The notes beneath the pieces were generated by a model. The model had not been told where the DNA came from, searched no databases, and saw only the letters and a program-made list of their open reading frames with translations. DNA of 64,000 bases from UKL13-3 sp040387195 (GTDB lineage: Bacteria > Bacteroidota > Bacteroidia > UKL13-3). The translations under genes were made by a program, and so were the position numbers. The DNA lies in NCBI GenBank assembly GCA_040387195.1, contig JAZKEF010000019.1, forward strand, positions 62,001 to 126,000. The letters run 5' to 3'. This document shows positions 28,918 to 37,847 of the stretch, piece after piece; the first letter of the stretch is position 1, and the number at the start of each line of letters is the position of its first letter.

Positions 28918-28993
28918 TGCGGGCCTCTTAGCGATTGGCTTTTAGCTGTTGGCTATTATTTCTATTTGTTATTACCGGCCCGATAAATCGGGT
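28918..28993. repeat. Dispersed intergenic repeat cluster with CCCGATAAATCGGG
   Basis: The purA-fur gap holds GCGATTGGCTTTTAGCTGTT and related stretches, a style of decayed repeat common between Bacteroidota genes, and CCCGATAAATCGGG (28979-28992), a dyad with 6-bp arms. A near copy, CCCGATAAATCGTG, occurs at about 40856-40869 after another GGCTTTTGGCC-like run, so the two loci share a composite element. Confidence 0.5.
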
Positions 28994-29023
28994 GACTACT
29001 CCTTATCAACTAAATTAACACGA

Positions 29024-29521
29024 TCAACCCATCACCTTTTTCTTCTGACACGTTAAACACACTCCCTTTTCATCACGCTTGGGATTTCCAAACAGGTGAA
29101 GCGAATGTCCGGTTACGTCAAACTGCAACAGGTCGCCCATGGTGCTTTTAATTTGCTGAATACGCGGATCGCAAAACTCAAGGATTCGTGCACATTCATT
29201 GCATATCAAATGATCGTGCTGGCGGAAGCCATAGGACCGTTCGTACAAGGCGAGGTTTTTACCGAACTGATGCTTGGTTACCAAACCTGCATCCAGTAAC
29301 AGATCCAGTGTATTGTATACCGTGGCGCGACTCACCCGGTAATTGCGGTTTTTCATGTGTACATATAATGTTTCCACATCAAAATGCTCCTTGCTACTGT
29401 ATATCTCGTCCAGTATGGCAAAACGTTCCGGAGTTTTACGCTGCTGCTTTTGCTCCAGAAACTGTATAAACAGATTCTTAACTTCCTCTTTTACAGCAGG
29501 TGAAACTTGATTTGATGACAT
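29024..29521 (-). CDS. Fur-family metal/peroxide-responsive repressor
   Basis: This is a 165-residue protein. A winged helix covers about 20-100 (RKTPERFAILDEIYSSKEHF, RVSRATVYNTLDLLLDAGLV). The metal/dimer domain contains HDHLICNEC, the structural Cys pairs CNEC and CLTC, and HSLHLFGN. The usual family length is 130-165. It likely binds a divalent metal and represses metal uptake or oxidative stress genes, but whether it is Fur, Zur or PerR cannot be told from sequence. It begins 62 bp downstream of the rel stop, so the two may be cotranscribed. Confidence 0.93.
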   Translation of the reverse strand: MSSNQVSPAVKEEVKNLFIQFLEQKQQRKTPERFAILDEIYSSKEHFDVETLYVHMKNRNYRVSRATVYNTLDLLLDAGLVTKHQFGKNLALYERSYGFRQHDHLICNECARILEFCDPRIQQIKSTMGDLLQFDVTGHSLHLFGNPKRDEKGVCLTCQKKKVMG

Positions 29522-29583
29522 GCGGTACGACTTTTACGAGGTGCAAATAAGGCTATTTTTTAGGAATAATCTGAACATTTTTC

Positions 29584-31824
29584 TCACTTTACCAACTGCT
29601 GTGCATCTTCGCGGCTTACTTTAATGAGCGGGCTGGCTGCTTTAATTTTATTCATCAATTCCTCGAGCTGGTTGGTATCGAATACCTCGAGTTCAATGGA
29701 ACCCTCGAACATGCCTTCCTTGGATCCTACATGAATGGAATGCATATTGATTTGCAACTGTTTGGATATAATATCAGTAATGGTACTCACAATACCCACA
29801 CTGTCAATTCCATTTAACTTGATATGGGTAATAAATGCCCGTGATTTGCTTGCGGTATTTGCCCATTTGGAACGGATAATACGGTAACCGTAATTACTCA
29901 TTAAACCAATAGCATTCGGGCAATTGGTGCGGTGGATCTTCACCCCTTCTCCAACGGTAACAAAACCAAAAATATCGTCACCCGGAATCGGATTACAGCA
30001 TTTTGCAAATGAATAGGGCATATCAATATCATCTCCCAGCACCACCGCATCAGAAGCAAGATTCGGATTGGGTTTGGATGATGAGTTGGCGCGGGCTACA
30101 CGAGCCTCCGCTGTTTGTGTAATCTTTTGTTGCTTAACCTGCTCCAGGATCTTTTCTATATCGAGCTCTTTCTTCTCCAGCTTTTCGTTAGCCACACGGT
30201 AGTATAGCTCGGCAACAGAGGGTAACTTAAAGTAGGTGAGCATATCGGTTAATGCTTCGCTGGTAAAAGGAATTTTATCCTGAGCAAACTTCCGCTCAAT
30301 GATTTCTTTACCCATCGAAGATGCCCGCAGTTTCTCGTGCTTAAACCAATCCCGTATTTTTGATTTAGCCTTGGCTGTGGCTACAAAATCCAACCATTCT
30401 TCTTTCGGACTTTGTTTGGTAGATGTGAGGATTTCCACCTGATCGCCATTGGTGAGCTTAAAGTTTAACGGAACAAGTTTATTGTTCACCTTCCCTCCTA
30501 TGCATTTTGAACCCAGCTCCGAGTGCAGGTCAAACGCAAAGTCCAGAATGGTGGCGTTGGTAGGCAGCTTGCGTAAATCCCCTTTCGGTGTAAACACAAA
30601 TATTTCATCTGAAAATAAATTCAGTTTAAAATCATCCAGAAAATCCAGTGCATTTGAGTCGGCATTTTCAAGGATTTCCCTAACACGTGCCAGCCACTCT
30701 TCCAGTCCGTCACCACTTTGTTGTGCGGCATCTTTATCCTTGTATTTCCAGTGCGCGGCATATCCCTTTTCCGCAATTTCGTCCATCCTGCTGGTTCGGA
30801 TCTGTACTTCCACCCATTTACCCTGAGGTCCCATTACGGTAGTATGGAGCGATTCATATCCGTTTCCTTTCGGGGTCGAAACCCAGTCGCGCAAACGATC
30901 GGGGTTTGGACGGTAAAAATCTGTTATGATTGAATACGCTTTCCAGCAATCCGATTTTTCATTCTCAAATTCGCTGTTCAGAATTATCCGAATGGCAAAC
31001 AAATCATACACCTCCTCAAAGGGAATGTTTTGCTTTTTCATTTTGGTTAAAATGGAATGGATGGATTTGGGACGACCTTTGATTTCAAAAGTATATCCTG
31101 CCTCACTCAAGGCAGCGGTAATAGGCTCAATAAACTGTTTAATATACCTGTTGCGTTGTGTTTTTGTTTCCTGAAGCTTATCCTTTACAAAATTGTAATT
31201 ATCGGGCTCCAGGTATTTGGTAGCCAAATCCTCCAACTCCGTTTTGATGGCATACAATCCCAAGCGATGGGCCAACGGTGCATATACATACTGGGTTTCG
31301 GATGCAATTTTGAGCTGCGATTTCGGACTCATGGAATCCAACGTTCGCATATTGTGCAGCCTATCGGCCAGTTTAATCAAAATCACCCGCACATCATCAC
31401 TTAAGGTAAGCAGCATTTTCCGGAAGTTCTCTGCCTGCATGGATTTATCCTGTTGGTCGAACACCCCCGCAATTTTGGTCAATCCGTCAATAATTACTGC
31501 CACCTTATCTCCAAACTGCATGCGGATATCTGCAAGTGAAATATCAGTATCCTCCACCACATCATGCAATAAAGCACATACCAGAGAGGTAGTTCCCAAC
31601 CCAATTTCCTCGGCACATATCTGTGCCACGGCCAGCGGATGCATAATATAGGGTTCCCCCGACTTCCTCCGCATGTTCTTATGGGCATTCAACGATAAGT
31701 TAAAGGCCTCACGAATGACCTTTTTATCCCCTTTTTCAAGGTTCCGCTTCGATGCCTTTAATAAACTTCGGTATGCTTTTACGATCTCTTTATTCTCGAG
31801 TTCCGTTTCGGTCAACGCCTTCAT
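29584..31824 (-). CDS. Bifunctional (p)ppGpp synthetase/hydrolase
   Basis: This is a 746-residue RelA/SpoT homologue that makes and degrades the alarmone (p)ppGpp. The HD hydrolase domain is intact (YIMHPLAVAQI, CALLHDVVEDT). The synthetase domain has GNGYESLHTTV and VEVQIRT, followed by TGS (FTPKGDLRKLP), a Cys-containing linker (SFAKCCNPIPGDDIFGF) and a C-terminal ACT domain. I start at the ATG at 31824 (MKALTETELENKEIV). A longer frame from 31875 would pass through a -7 promoter element and adds non-homologous residues. Confidence 0.96.
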   Translation of the reverse strand: MKALTETELENKEIVKAYRSLLKASKRNLEKGDKKVIREAFNLSLNAHKNMRRKSGEPYIMHPLAVAQICAEEIGLGTTSLVCALLHDVVEDTDISLADIRMQFGDKVAVIIDGLTKIAGVFDQQDKSMQAENFRKMLLTLSDDVRVILIKLADRLHNMRTLDSMSPKSQLKIASETQYVYAPLAHRLGLYAIKTELEDLATKYLEPDNYNFVKDKLQETKTQRNRYIKQFIEPITAALSEAGYTFEIKGRPKSIHSILTKMKKQNIPFEEVYDLFAIRIILNSEFENEKSDCWKAYSIITDFYRPNPDRLRDWVSTPKGNGYESLHTTVMGPQGKWVEVQIRTSRMDEIAEKGYAAHWKYKDKDAAQQSGDGLEEWLARVREILENADSNALDFLDDFKLNLFSDEIFVFTPKGDLRKLPTNATILDFAFDLHSELGSKCIGGKVNNKLVPLNFKLTNGDQVEILTSTKQSPKEEWLDFVATAKAKSKIRDWFKHEKLRASSMGKEIIERKFAQDKIPFTSEALTDMLTYFKLPSVAELYYRVANEKLEKKELDIEKILEQVKQQKITQTAEARVARANSSSKPNPNLASDAVVLGDDIDMPYSFAKCCNPIPGDDIFGFVTVGEGVKIHRTNCPNAIGLMSNYGYRIIRSKWANTASKSRAFITHIKLNGIDSVGIVSTITDIISKQLQINMHSIHVGSKEGMFEGSIELEVFDTNQLEELMNKIKAASPLIKVSREDAQQLVK

Positions 31825-31842
31825 AAATATTATCTCCCAATG

Positions 31843-31850
31843 CAAAAATA
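31843..31850 (-). promoter_or_regulatory. -7 promoter element of rel
   Basis: On the minus strand TATTTTTG matches TAnnTTTG exactly. The nearest TTG is 22 bp upstream, a slightly long spacing. The predicted leader is short (about 14 nt) before the ATG at 31824. Confidence 0.5.
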
Positions 31851-31934
31851 ACCATTTCCAGCCCAATGGTAACAATCCTTCACGGCTATTTCGGAACTAT
31901 TTTCGAACTGATTGTGAGTACTTTTTTCAGTTTT

Positions 31935-31965
31935 TTTGTGATTTATAAAAAAAGGCATACATTTG
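31935..31965 (+). promoter_or_regulatory. Promoter of the tRNA-Leu locus
   Basis: TTTG (31935-31938), 19 bp, TACATTTG (31958-31965): a perfect match to the Bacteroidota consensus. The expected start near 31971 lies before the partial tRNA copy, so the copy and the intact tRNA-Leu should share one transcript. Confidence 0.8.
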
Positions 31966-31976
31966 CCGTCCCTTAA

Positions 31977-32030
31977 GCGCATGTGGCGTAATTGGTTCCC
32001 GATAGCTATCGGGAGTGCCAGACTTAGGAT
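31977..32030 (+). pseudogene. Truncated tRNA-Leu copy interrupted by a palindrome
   Basis: 31977-31996 repeats the first 20 bases of the tRNA-Leu gene at 32078 exactly. In place of the D-loop bases AGCC it has the 18-bp palindrome at 31997-32014. Then GTGCCAGACTTAGGAT (32015-32030) again matches the tRNA exactly through the anticodon loop. After that the sequences diverge, so the variable arm, T arm and 3' acceptor strand are missing. It cannot fold as a tRNA. Confidence 0.85.
31997..32014. repeat. 18-bp palindrome inside the tRNA copy
   Basis: TCCCGATAGCTATCGGGA is a perfect palindrome. The same 18 bp recur at 41970-41987, and a one-base variant is at 41903-41920. It replaces four D-loop bases of the tRNA-Leu copy. 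Confidence 0.95.
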
Positions 32031-32077
32031 AGCCAATTTGTCCTATTTAAATTACACCATTTGTCAATGAGAAATTT

Positions 32078-32159
32078 GCGCATGTGGCGTAATTGGTAGC
32101 CGTGCCAGACTTAGGATCTGGTGCCGAAAGGCGTGGGGGTTCGAGTCCCTCCATGCGCA
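32078..32159 (+). tRNA. tRNA-Leu (anticodon TAG)
   Basis: The acceptor strands GCGCATG and CATGCGC pair fully. The anticodon stem CCAGA/TCTGG encloses the loop CTTAGGA with anticodon TAG, which reads CUA leucine codons. A long variable arm (TGCCGAAAGGCG) marks a class II tRNA as expected for leucine, and the T arm has GGTTCGAGTCC. The discriminator base is A, and CCA is not encoded. Confidence 0.96.
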
Positions 32160-32174
32160 CTTAATGTAAAACAA

Positions 32175-32206
32175 AAAATAAGACTGACTCGTCAGTCTTA
32201 TTTTAT
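32175..32206 (+). terminator. Terminator after tRNA-Leu
   Basis: AATAAGACTGAC and GTCAGTCTTATT form a perfect 12-bp inverted repeat with only TC between them, followed by TTATTT. It stands 15 bp after the tRNA and just before tig; no separate tig promoter is clear, so some read-through into tig is possible. Confidence 0.75.
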
Positions 32207-32224
32207 TTAAAGCAAAACAGAACA

Positions 32225-33610
32225 ATGAACGTAACAATTGAAAAGAAAGATGCATTGAACGCAACGATCGCGGTAAACATTAGCAGTGCAGATTACGCTC
32301 CCGAAATTGATCAAAAGCTTAAGGCTTATCAGAAAAAATCCAATATCCCCGGTTTTCGTCCGGGTACTGCCCCTAAATCGATGATTGAAAAAATGTTTGG
32401 AACAAGCGTATTGCTTGAAGCCGTTAATGCAGCTGCTTCCAAAGGATTGTTTGAGTATATCGATTCAGAAAAGTTAAACATCTTAGGCCAACCGGTATTA
32501 ACCGATGACAGCAAGATAGACGAACTAAACAAAACTGCCGACTATACTTTCAAATTTGATATCGGGTTAGCTCCCGAATTTGAACTGAACGTTTCCGATA
32601 AAGATGCGTTCACCCGTTACGAGGTTACGATTGATGACGCCATGCTGATGGATGAAATTGAGCGTATGCAAAGACGTTTCGGTACGTTGACTGACGAAGA
32701 GGTAGTGGGCGATAACGATATCATCTACACCAAAATGAGTGAGCTTGACGAAAACGGTAACGTTATCGAAGGTGGTGTAAACAATGATTCAGTTCCGGTA
32801 TTGATTTCATCCATTAAAAACGATGCCATCAAAAATGAATTGATGGGTGCATCAAAAGGAAAAGAAATAGATGTGAATGTTTTCGATTTGTTTGACAACC
32901 ACGAAACCGAAATTTCTCATGCATTAAACATCAACAAACTGACGGTTGCCGATATCAGCAAAAACTTTAAACTGGTAATCAACGAAATTAAACGTAACGG
33001 TCTGGCTGAAATCAACAAGGAATTGTTCGACAAGGCATACAGCGATGGAAGTGTAAACACCATTGAAGAATTAAAAGAGCGTATCAAAACTGAATTGCAG
33101 GCATACTTTGGCGGACAAGCAGATCACTTGTTTGAACATGAGTTAACTGATAGTTTGGTTGCGAAACAAAACATTCAATTACCCGATGCATTTTTAAAAC
33201 GTTGGTTGATCGACAGACATGCCGATAAATTCAACACAGAGAACGTTGACCAAAACTACGAGAACGAAGCACAATACTTACGCAACCATTTGTTTGAAGA
33301 AAAAGTACTGAGTGGTGCAGGTGTAAAAGTAGAAGAAGTTGATATTAAAGCTGCAGCAATGAACTACACACGTGGTATGTTCGGAGCATACGGCAACACA
33401 GGATTTAATGATGAAATGCTGGAAAGCATTGTAGGACCAAGCTTAGCAAAAGAAGACTACCGTTCGAAAATGATTAACCTTGCCGTATCACAAAAAGTAC
33501 GCGAAGTATTGAAGGCAAAAGTTTCGGTGAATACCCAAATGGTTACTTCAGAAGAGTTTTTCAAAATTGTGGCTGAACACAACGAAAAACACCACGCACA
33601 CAATCACTAA
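32225..33610 (+). CDS. tig: Trigger factor (ribosome-bound chaperone)
   Basis: Trigger factor binds the ribosome at the exit tunnel and shields new chains. The ribosome-binding loop GFRPG is at residues 43-47 within NIPGFRPGTAPKSMIEKMFG. A central domain covers about 130-260, and a helical C-terminal chaperone arm follows. At 461 residues it is slightly longer than the E. coli protein (432) and has a His-rich tail (NEKHHAHNH). The PPIase domain is degenerate, as often in Bacteroidota. It is not next to clpP-clpX here, unlike in many bacteria. The start ATG is supported by MNVTIEKKDALNATI. Confidence 0.95.
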   Translation: MNVTIEKKDALNATIAVNISSADYAPEIDQKLKAYQKKSNIPGFRPGTAPKSMIEKMFGTSVLLEAVNAAASKGLFEYIDSEKLNILGQPVLTDDSKIDELNKTADYTFKFDIGLAPEFELNVSDKDAFTRYEVTIDDAMLMDEIERMQRRFGTLTDEEVVGDNDIIYTKMSELDENGNVIEGGVNNDSVPVLISSIKNDAIKNELMGASKGKEIDVNVFDLFDNHETEISHALNINKLTVADISKNFKLVINEIKRNGLAEINKELFDKAYSDGSVNTIEELKERIKTELQAYFGGQADHLFEHELTDSLVAKQNIQLPDAFLKRWLIDRHADKFNTENVDQNYENEAQYLRNHLFEEKVLSGAGVKVEEVDIKAAAMNYTRGMFGAYGNTGFNDEMLESIVGPSLAKEDYRSKMINLAVSQKVREVLKAKVSVNTQMVTSEEFFKIVAEHNEKHHAHNH

Positions 33611-33633
33611 GAATTAAGTGTATATAATTTGAG

Positions 33634-33667
33634 AAGCCTCAACATGCAAATGTTGGGGCTTTTTTTA
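33634..33667 (+). terminator. Intrinsic terminator of tig
   Basis: AAGCCTCAACA and TGTTGGGGCTT form an 11-bp stem with one G-T pair and a six-base loop, followed by a run of T. It also separates tig from the convergent membrane-protein gene. Confidence 0.88.
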
Positions 33668-33689
33668 TAGCTCTTGAACTGTTCTCCAG

Positions 33690-35387
33690 TTAATGTGCAT
33701 CACCATCCAAAATGCCATCGGTAATCTTTTTACCTTGAAAAATAACATGTTCAGGAGAGGCAATACATGGAAAGAACTCATCTGATTGCTGACCAGTTTT
33801 TTCTATCGTGTCATTATAGTAATAGTGAAAATTCATTTCCGCTATTGTTATCTCAACAGGAGGTTTCAGTCGCTCCACAGTTCCATTTATTCCCAACATT
33901 CCCTTAGGATAAAATACGGTAGCCTTATTCAAGTTAAACCTATCCTGATAAATAAATGTATATGCTAAACCTGCCGTTCGAAGAAAAATTGCAGCCGTTA
34001 ATAATGTTGTAACGGCAATTCTGATACCACGATTGCTGACTTGCTCGTAAAACTGCAGGTGAATACAGAAAAACAAAACGTAAAATATAGCTGCTACATA
34101 TCTGAAGTCGGGGGCTGTTAGCAGCCAATAACCCAAAGACAAAAAGAGTCCGGTTACCAATACCATCTTTTTACTTTTGAATGACTTCCCTATCCGGTTT
34201 TGTTTAAACAAGCTTGCTCCAATTATCCCAACTAATGCTGTAAGATAGAGGCCAAAATGAATCAGGTTTATTTTAATTGCACCAGTATCTCCAATAATTC
34301 GTACCCTGTCATTCCATTGTAGCATAAACCAACGCGGAAACCACTCCGTAAAAGACTCATTTGCACTTTGGAGAACGTTTATCTTAGGAGATCTGCCAGA
34401 GCCAATGATTGACTGGAACTCAAGTTTAACCTGACCGCTATCAACCGCCCATGGAAGTAAATCGGAGTATAATGGTGGATAAGGATAGATCAGCTGACCA
34501 CTCATAAAAACGCCACGAATGAACCAGACTCCTGGTATTAGAATCAATACACAAAGGATAAAAGAAAATTCACTCTTCAATGAATTTCTATAGATATATA
34601 ATATAACAAGGCTAACAGGAAATATGGAAAGTTTTATTGTCATAAGATAACACGCTATCATCAGAAAAAACCTTGATTCCTGATGCGTGATTTCTTTTTG
34701 CAGGTACAATTCAATACCAAGAAAGGATGTTAAAATATAAATCGCAAAATCAGGCCCTGGGCTTGATATGTTAACCTTAAGAAATGTGATACTGAAAACC
34801 ATAAAAAAGGCCCCACACAGAGCTAGATATCGGTCTTTTCTGATGATTACTTTCTCAAGAAGATAAGAAACAAAAAATATGAGTAAAATATAATTGAATA
34901 CATAAAATGCAGGTTTATGAGGCAATACAGTTGTAGCAATCAGCGTGAACGAATTAAAGTTGAATCCAATTTTAGGATATAGGTTACCGATGCCTTTAAT
35001 CAACGGATAGTGTTGAAACCATCGCACCGATTGGTTATAGTATAAGTAAGCGTCCCAATGTGCTACTTTCGCAATAAGATAAAAAGCAAATAGAAAAATA
35101 AATAAGGCTAAGGTGACAATTTTCCATTTTGAACGAAGTTGCAGGGGCGGATATTTTTTGAATGACCCGACTAAAACAATTGTAGTTATCAACAATGTAG
35201 ACACCAATACAATGTATGTTAAAGGTATAAAAAAATGCAACGCACTACATAAAGTATTGTAACTAACAATTCCAATAATGAATATTTTGTGGTAGTCCTT
35301 TTCTTTAAAAAAAAGACGATTCACCATAAGTCCAGAAAAAAGGAAGGTAAGAGCAGCAATTATGCTCCAGATTAGTCCTAGAATCAT
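33690..35387 (-). CDS. Multi-pass membrane protein, possibly LIC_10190-like
   Basis: This 565-residue protein has about 12 hydrophobic helices starting at the N-terminus (MILGLIWSIIAALTFLFSGL). The stretch HWDAYLYYNQSVRWFQHYPL, followed by IKGIGNLYPKIGFNFNSF, resembles the loop conserved in the LIC_10190 group of membrane proteins, and the design recalls GT-C glycosyltransferases. The family match is from memory and moderate. A soluble C-terminal tail of about 80 residues follows the last helix. It stands alone, with no glycan cluster beside it, and by eye is more AT-rich than its neighbours. A role in making or exporting a surface glycan is inference only. Confidence 0.7.
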   Translation of the reverse strand: MILGLIWSIIAALTFLFSGLMVNRLFFKEKDYHKIFIIGIVSYNTLCSALHFFIPLTYIVLVSTLLITTIVLVGSFKKYPPLQLRSKWKIVTLALFIFLFAFYLIAKVAHWDAYLYYNQSVRWFQHYPLIKGIGNLYPKIGFNFNSFTLIATTVLPHKPAFYVFNYILLIFFVSYLLEKVIIRKDRYLALCGAFFMVFSITFLKVNISSPGPDFAIYILTSFLGIELYLQKEITHQESRFFLMIACYLMTIKLSIFPVSLVILYIYRNSLKSEFSFILCVLILIPGVWFIRGVFMSGQLIYPYPPLYSDLLPWAVDSGQVKLEFQSIIGSGRSPKINVLQSANESFTEWFPRWFMLQWNDRVRIIGDTGAIKINLIHFGLYLTALVGIIGASLFKQNRIGKSFKSKKMVLVTGLFLSLGYWLLTAPDFRYVAAIFYVLFFCIHLQFYEQVSNRGIRIAVTTLLTAAIFLRTAGLAYTFIYQDRFNLNKATVFYPKGMLGINGTVERLKPPVEITIAEMNFHYYYNDTIEKTGQQSDEFFPCIASPEHVIFQGKKITDGILDGDAH

Positions 35388-35439
35388 CTGTAATTAATTA
35401 CTGTCATTTATTGAGCATTTAAAATATACAAAAATCTTT

Positions 35440-35892
35440 TTATTCCTTATTCTTTGAGTTCATTACAATCGTAACCGGACCATCATTTACCAAAGCTACG
35501 TTCATATCGGCACCGAAAATGCCCGTTTGAATGGGTTTGCCTAAATCGGTTTGCAATTGTGCTATCATTTGTTCGTATAAAGGAATAGCAATCTCCGGCC
35601 TTGCTGCTTTGATGTAAGATGGTCTATTTCCTTTTTTGGTTGATGCATGTAAGGTAAACTGGCTAATCAGTAATATCCCGCCATCACCCTCTTTTACGGA
35701 AACATTCATCACTCCCTCAGCATCATTGAAAATCCGCAGGTTCACCATTTTTCCGCTGAGCCATTCTATATCTTCCTGCGTATCGGCATCTTCAATACCC
35801 AGCAAAATCATTAGCCCTGCGTCAATCTTACCATGTACGTTTCCGTTGATGGTAACCGATGCCTCACTTACACGTTGGATAACTGTCCGCAT
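35440..35892 (-). CDS. dtd: D-aminoacyl-tRNA deacylase
   Basis: This enzyme removes D-amino acids wrongly attached to tRNA. At 150 residues it has the standard length. The N-terminus MRTVIQRVSEASVTING and the motif SQFTLHAS (77-84) are typical, and the second family motif is near 138 (GPVTIVM). Its start ATG shares one base with the rsgA stop, so it is translationally coupled to rsgA. Confidence 0.97.
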   Translation of the reverse strand: MRTVIQRVSEASVTINGNVHGKIDAGLMILLGIEDADTQEDIEWLSGKMVNLRIFNDAEGVMNVSVKEGDGGILLISQFTLHASTKKGNRPSYIKAARPEIAIPLYEQMIAQLQTDLGKPIQTGIFGADMNVALVNDGPVTIVMNSKNKE

Positions 35893-36812
35893 TACTGGAA
35901 AATATCTTCATTGTTTAAAATACTCAGGTAACTGGCATACCGCTCCTCACGGATACGGCCTTCCATCACGGCTTTCATTACCACACAACCCGGTTCATTC
36001 ACATGCTGGCAATCGTTGAACTTACATTGCCCTACCAACGCTTTCATTTCTTTGAAATAATGTGATACCAGTCGCTTATCAAAATCAACTACACCCAATT
36101 CCTTAATTCCGGGAGTATCGATGATATTCCCTCCGAAAGATAATTCAAACATCTCTGCAAAAGTTGTAGTATGTTTTCCTTTATTGGAGTAGTTGGAAAT
36201 TTCACCTGTTTTCAGATCAAGGTAGGGTTCAACGGCATTGAGCAATGTAGACTTACCCACACCTGAATGTCCCATGAACAAGGTTGTCTTATCCTTCAGC
36301 AATACTTTTAACTCTTCGATGTGAACCTTTTCAGTAGCCGAACACAACAGTACTTTATATCCAATGTTTTGGTAAATGCCCATCGTATCATCCAGTATTT
36401 CCTTCAGTGCTTCTCCGTACAAATCACTTTTGTTGAATATGATAATCGCAGGAACATGATAAGCTTCGGCCGTGGCTAAAAAACGATCGATAAAACCCAG
36501 CGAAGTTGCAGGCTGAACCAACGAAGCAACAACAATTGCCTGATCCATATTGGAAGCCAGGATATGTGTTTGCTTGGATAAGTTACTTGCTTTGCGGATA
36601 ATGTAATTTTTGCGTTCATGGATTTTATGGATTACCCCTTCTTCCCTTCCTTCCTCCATTTCAAAATCCACCACATCGCCCACAGAAACAGGATTGGTGT
36701 GTTTAATTCCATCCATCCTGAATTTCCCTTTGATGCGGCATTGAATATATTCTCCGGGTGCAACCCTTACACTATACCAACTCCCCGTAGACTTAACAAC
36801 TACACCTTCCAT
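35892..36812 (-). CDS. rsgA: Ribosome small-subunit GTPase RsgA
   Basis: This GTPase acts in late 30S subunit maturation. An OB-fold N-terminus (1-75) is followed by a circularly permuted GTPase: NKSD (127-130, G4) comes before the P-loop GHSGVGKS (181-188) and DTPGIKE. A C-terminal zinc knuckle follows (CKFNDCQHVNEPGC). The length of 306 residues is normal. It overlaps fluC upstream and dtd downstream by one base each, forming a fluC-rsgA-dtd operon. Confidence 0.97.
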   Translation of the reverse strand: MEGVVVKSTGSWYSVRVAPGEYIQCRIKGKFRMDGIKHTNPVSVGDVVDFEMEEGREEGVIHKIHERKNYIIRKASNLSKQTHILASNMDQAIVVASLVQPATSLGFIDRFLATAEAYHVPAIIIFNKSDLYGEALKEILDDTMGIYQNIGYKVLLCSATEKVHIEELKVLLKDKTTLFMGHSGVGKSTLLNAVEPYLDLKTGEISNYSNKGKHTTTFAEMFELSFGGNIIDTPGIKELGVVDFDKRLVSHYFKEMKALVGQCKFNDCQHVNEPGCVVMKAVMEGRIREERYASYLSILNNEDIFQ

Positions 36813-37183
36813 TATGCTATTGATTTATGAATACTATATCCAGCCCAAACAGCCATCAAACCAAGTATATTACTTAACAGGATATAACTTCCTGCCTTCA
36901 AAAATTCCTTATGTTGAATAAGGTAAAACGACTCTGCACCAAAACTGGAGAAAGTTGTAAAACCTCCCAATATACCGGTGATGATAAACAGCCGGTAAAA
37001 ATCTTCCTGGGGTGTGGTAAGAAACGAAAACACGAAACCAATCACCAAACAACCCACCACATTCACAATGAGTGTGTGAATAGGAAACGCTAATGAAGGT
37101 TCCGGTTTAAGCCAAACAGTGACCGCGTACCGAAGCAACGATCCGATGGCGCCACCCAATGCTACCCATAATATTGATTTCAT
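36812..37183 (-). CDS. fluC: Fluoride exporter FluC (CrcB)
   Basis: This small channel exports fluoride. It has 123 residues with four hydrophobic helices and the family signatures GGAIGSLLRY and GGFTTFSSFGAE. I start at the ATG at 37183 (MKSILWVALGGAIGSLLRY), which gives the normal length; the frame is open to 37222 but the extra 13 residues are not family-like. A single copy is present, so it would act as a dual-topology homodimer. No fluoride riboswitch was seen upstream. Confidence 0.95.
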   Translation of the reverse strand: MKSILWVALGGAIGSLLRYAVTVWLKPEPSLAFPIHTLIVNVVGCLVIGFVFSFLTTPQEDFYRLFIITGILGGFTTFSSFGAESFYLIQHKEFLKAGSYILLSNILGLMAVWAGYSIHKSIA

Positions 37184-37265
37184 GTATGAATGATTCTTAA
37201 GCTGGTAAGAGAAGTCGGTCAACGATTTGAATTATGACCTATTTCCTGCTGCTAAGATAAGAAGA

Positions 37266-37847
37266 TCAGATAAAAATCTGGCCCTCATCGTCACCAAATG
37301 TCAATTGTTCATCGTGAGCCATCCTGTAACAACTCATCCACGCCATCAACGCATCTACATGATGCCAGGTAGGTAATTGTTCTACCGGGACATTAACCGG
37401 AAAAAAGCGGAGCAGGTCTATCACAAATGAAGACAACAATTGTGGATCTTTCTTATTGTAATACATTTCCAACCCGAATTGTTTTACAAAAGCTGCAGGA
37501 TAGGTTTCAAATAATGGAATTTTAAAACCTGCGCACTCCTGCTTCAGTTTGATTGCCCGTGCAGTGAGGCCTCCCATAAACATAGGCGACATTGCTTTGA
37601 GTTCTTTATCAACCGCCCGGTAAAAAAAATCGGAACCCTTCTCCGGGTGTGTGTATACCACAGGCAATGTTAACGGAGCATCAATGGTGGCAAACTCAGG
37701 CCTTACTCCCGAAAGAATAGACAGTAAAAAAGTATCGGCATCCTGTTTACGGTTGGTACCGATAATATCCAATTGTGTTGGGGTCTTCCCAAAACATATA
37801 ACCGTAGTACCTGCAGTTTTACTGCCAAAATCAATTCCAGCCCACAT
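37266..37847 (-). CDS. DUF429 family protein (RNase H-like fold)
   Basis: This 193-residue protein begins with GIDFGSKTAGTTVICFG, resembling the first beta-hairpin of the RNase H/actin fold, and has ATIDAPLTLP and a C-terminal HHVDALMAWM. These fit the DUF429 family of predicted nucleases. The acidic residues (Asp in GIDFGS, Asp in TIDAPL, Asp in HVDAL) are candidates for a metal site. Its biological role is not known. It is upstream of fluC in the same direction with an 82-bp gap, so cotranscription is uncertain. Confidence 0.82.
   Translation of the reverse strand: MWAGIDFGSKTAGTTVICFGKTPTQLDIIGTNRKQDADTFLLSILSGVRPEFATIDAPLTLPVVYTHPEKGSDFFYRAVDKELKAMSPMFMGGLTARAIKLKQECAGFKIPLFETYPAAFVKQFGLEMYYNKKDPQLLSSFVIDLLRFFPVNVPVEQLPTWHHVDALMAWMSCYRMAHDEQLTFGDDEGQIFI

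Noticed and set aside
31825..31875. Longer N-terminus for the Rel/Spo enzyme
   Set aside because: The added residues are not family-like, and a consensus -7 element at 31843-31850 falls within the extension.
37184..37265. Fluoride riboswitch upstream of fluC
   Set aside because: I looked for the conserved core of the crcB riboswitch in this gap and did not see it.
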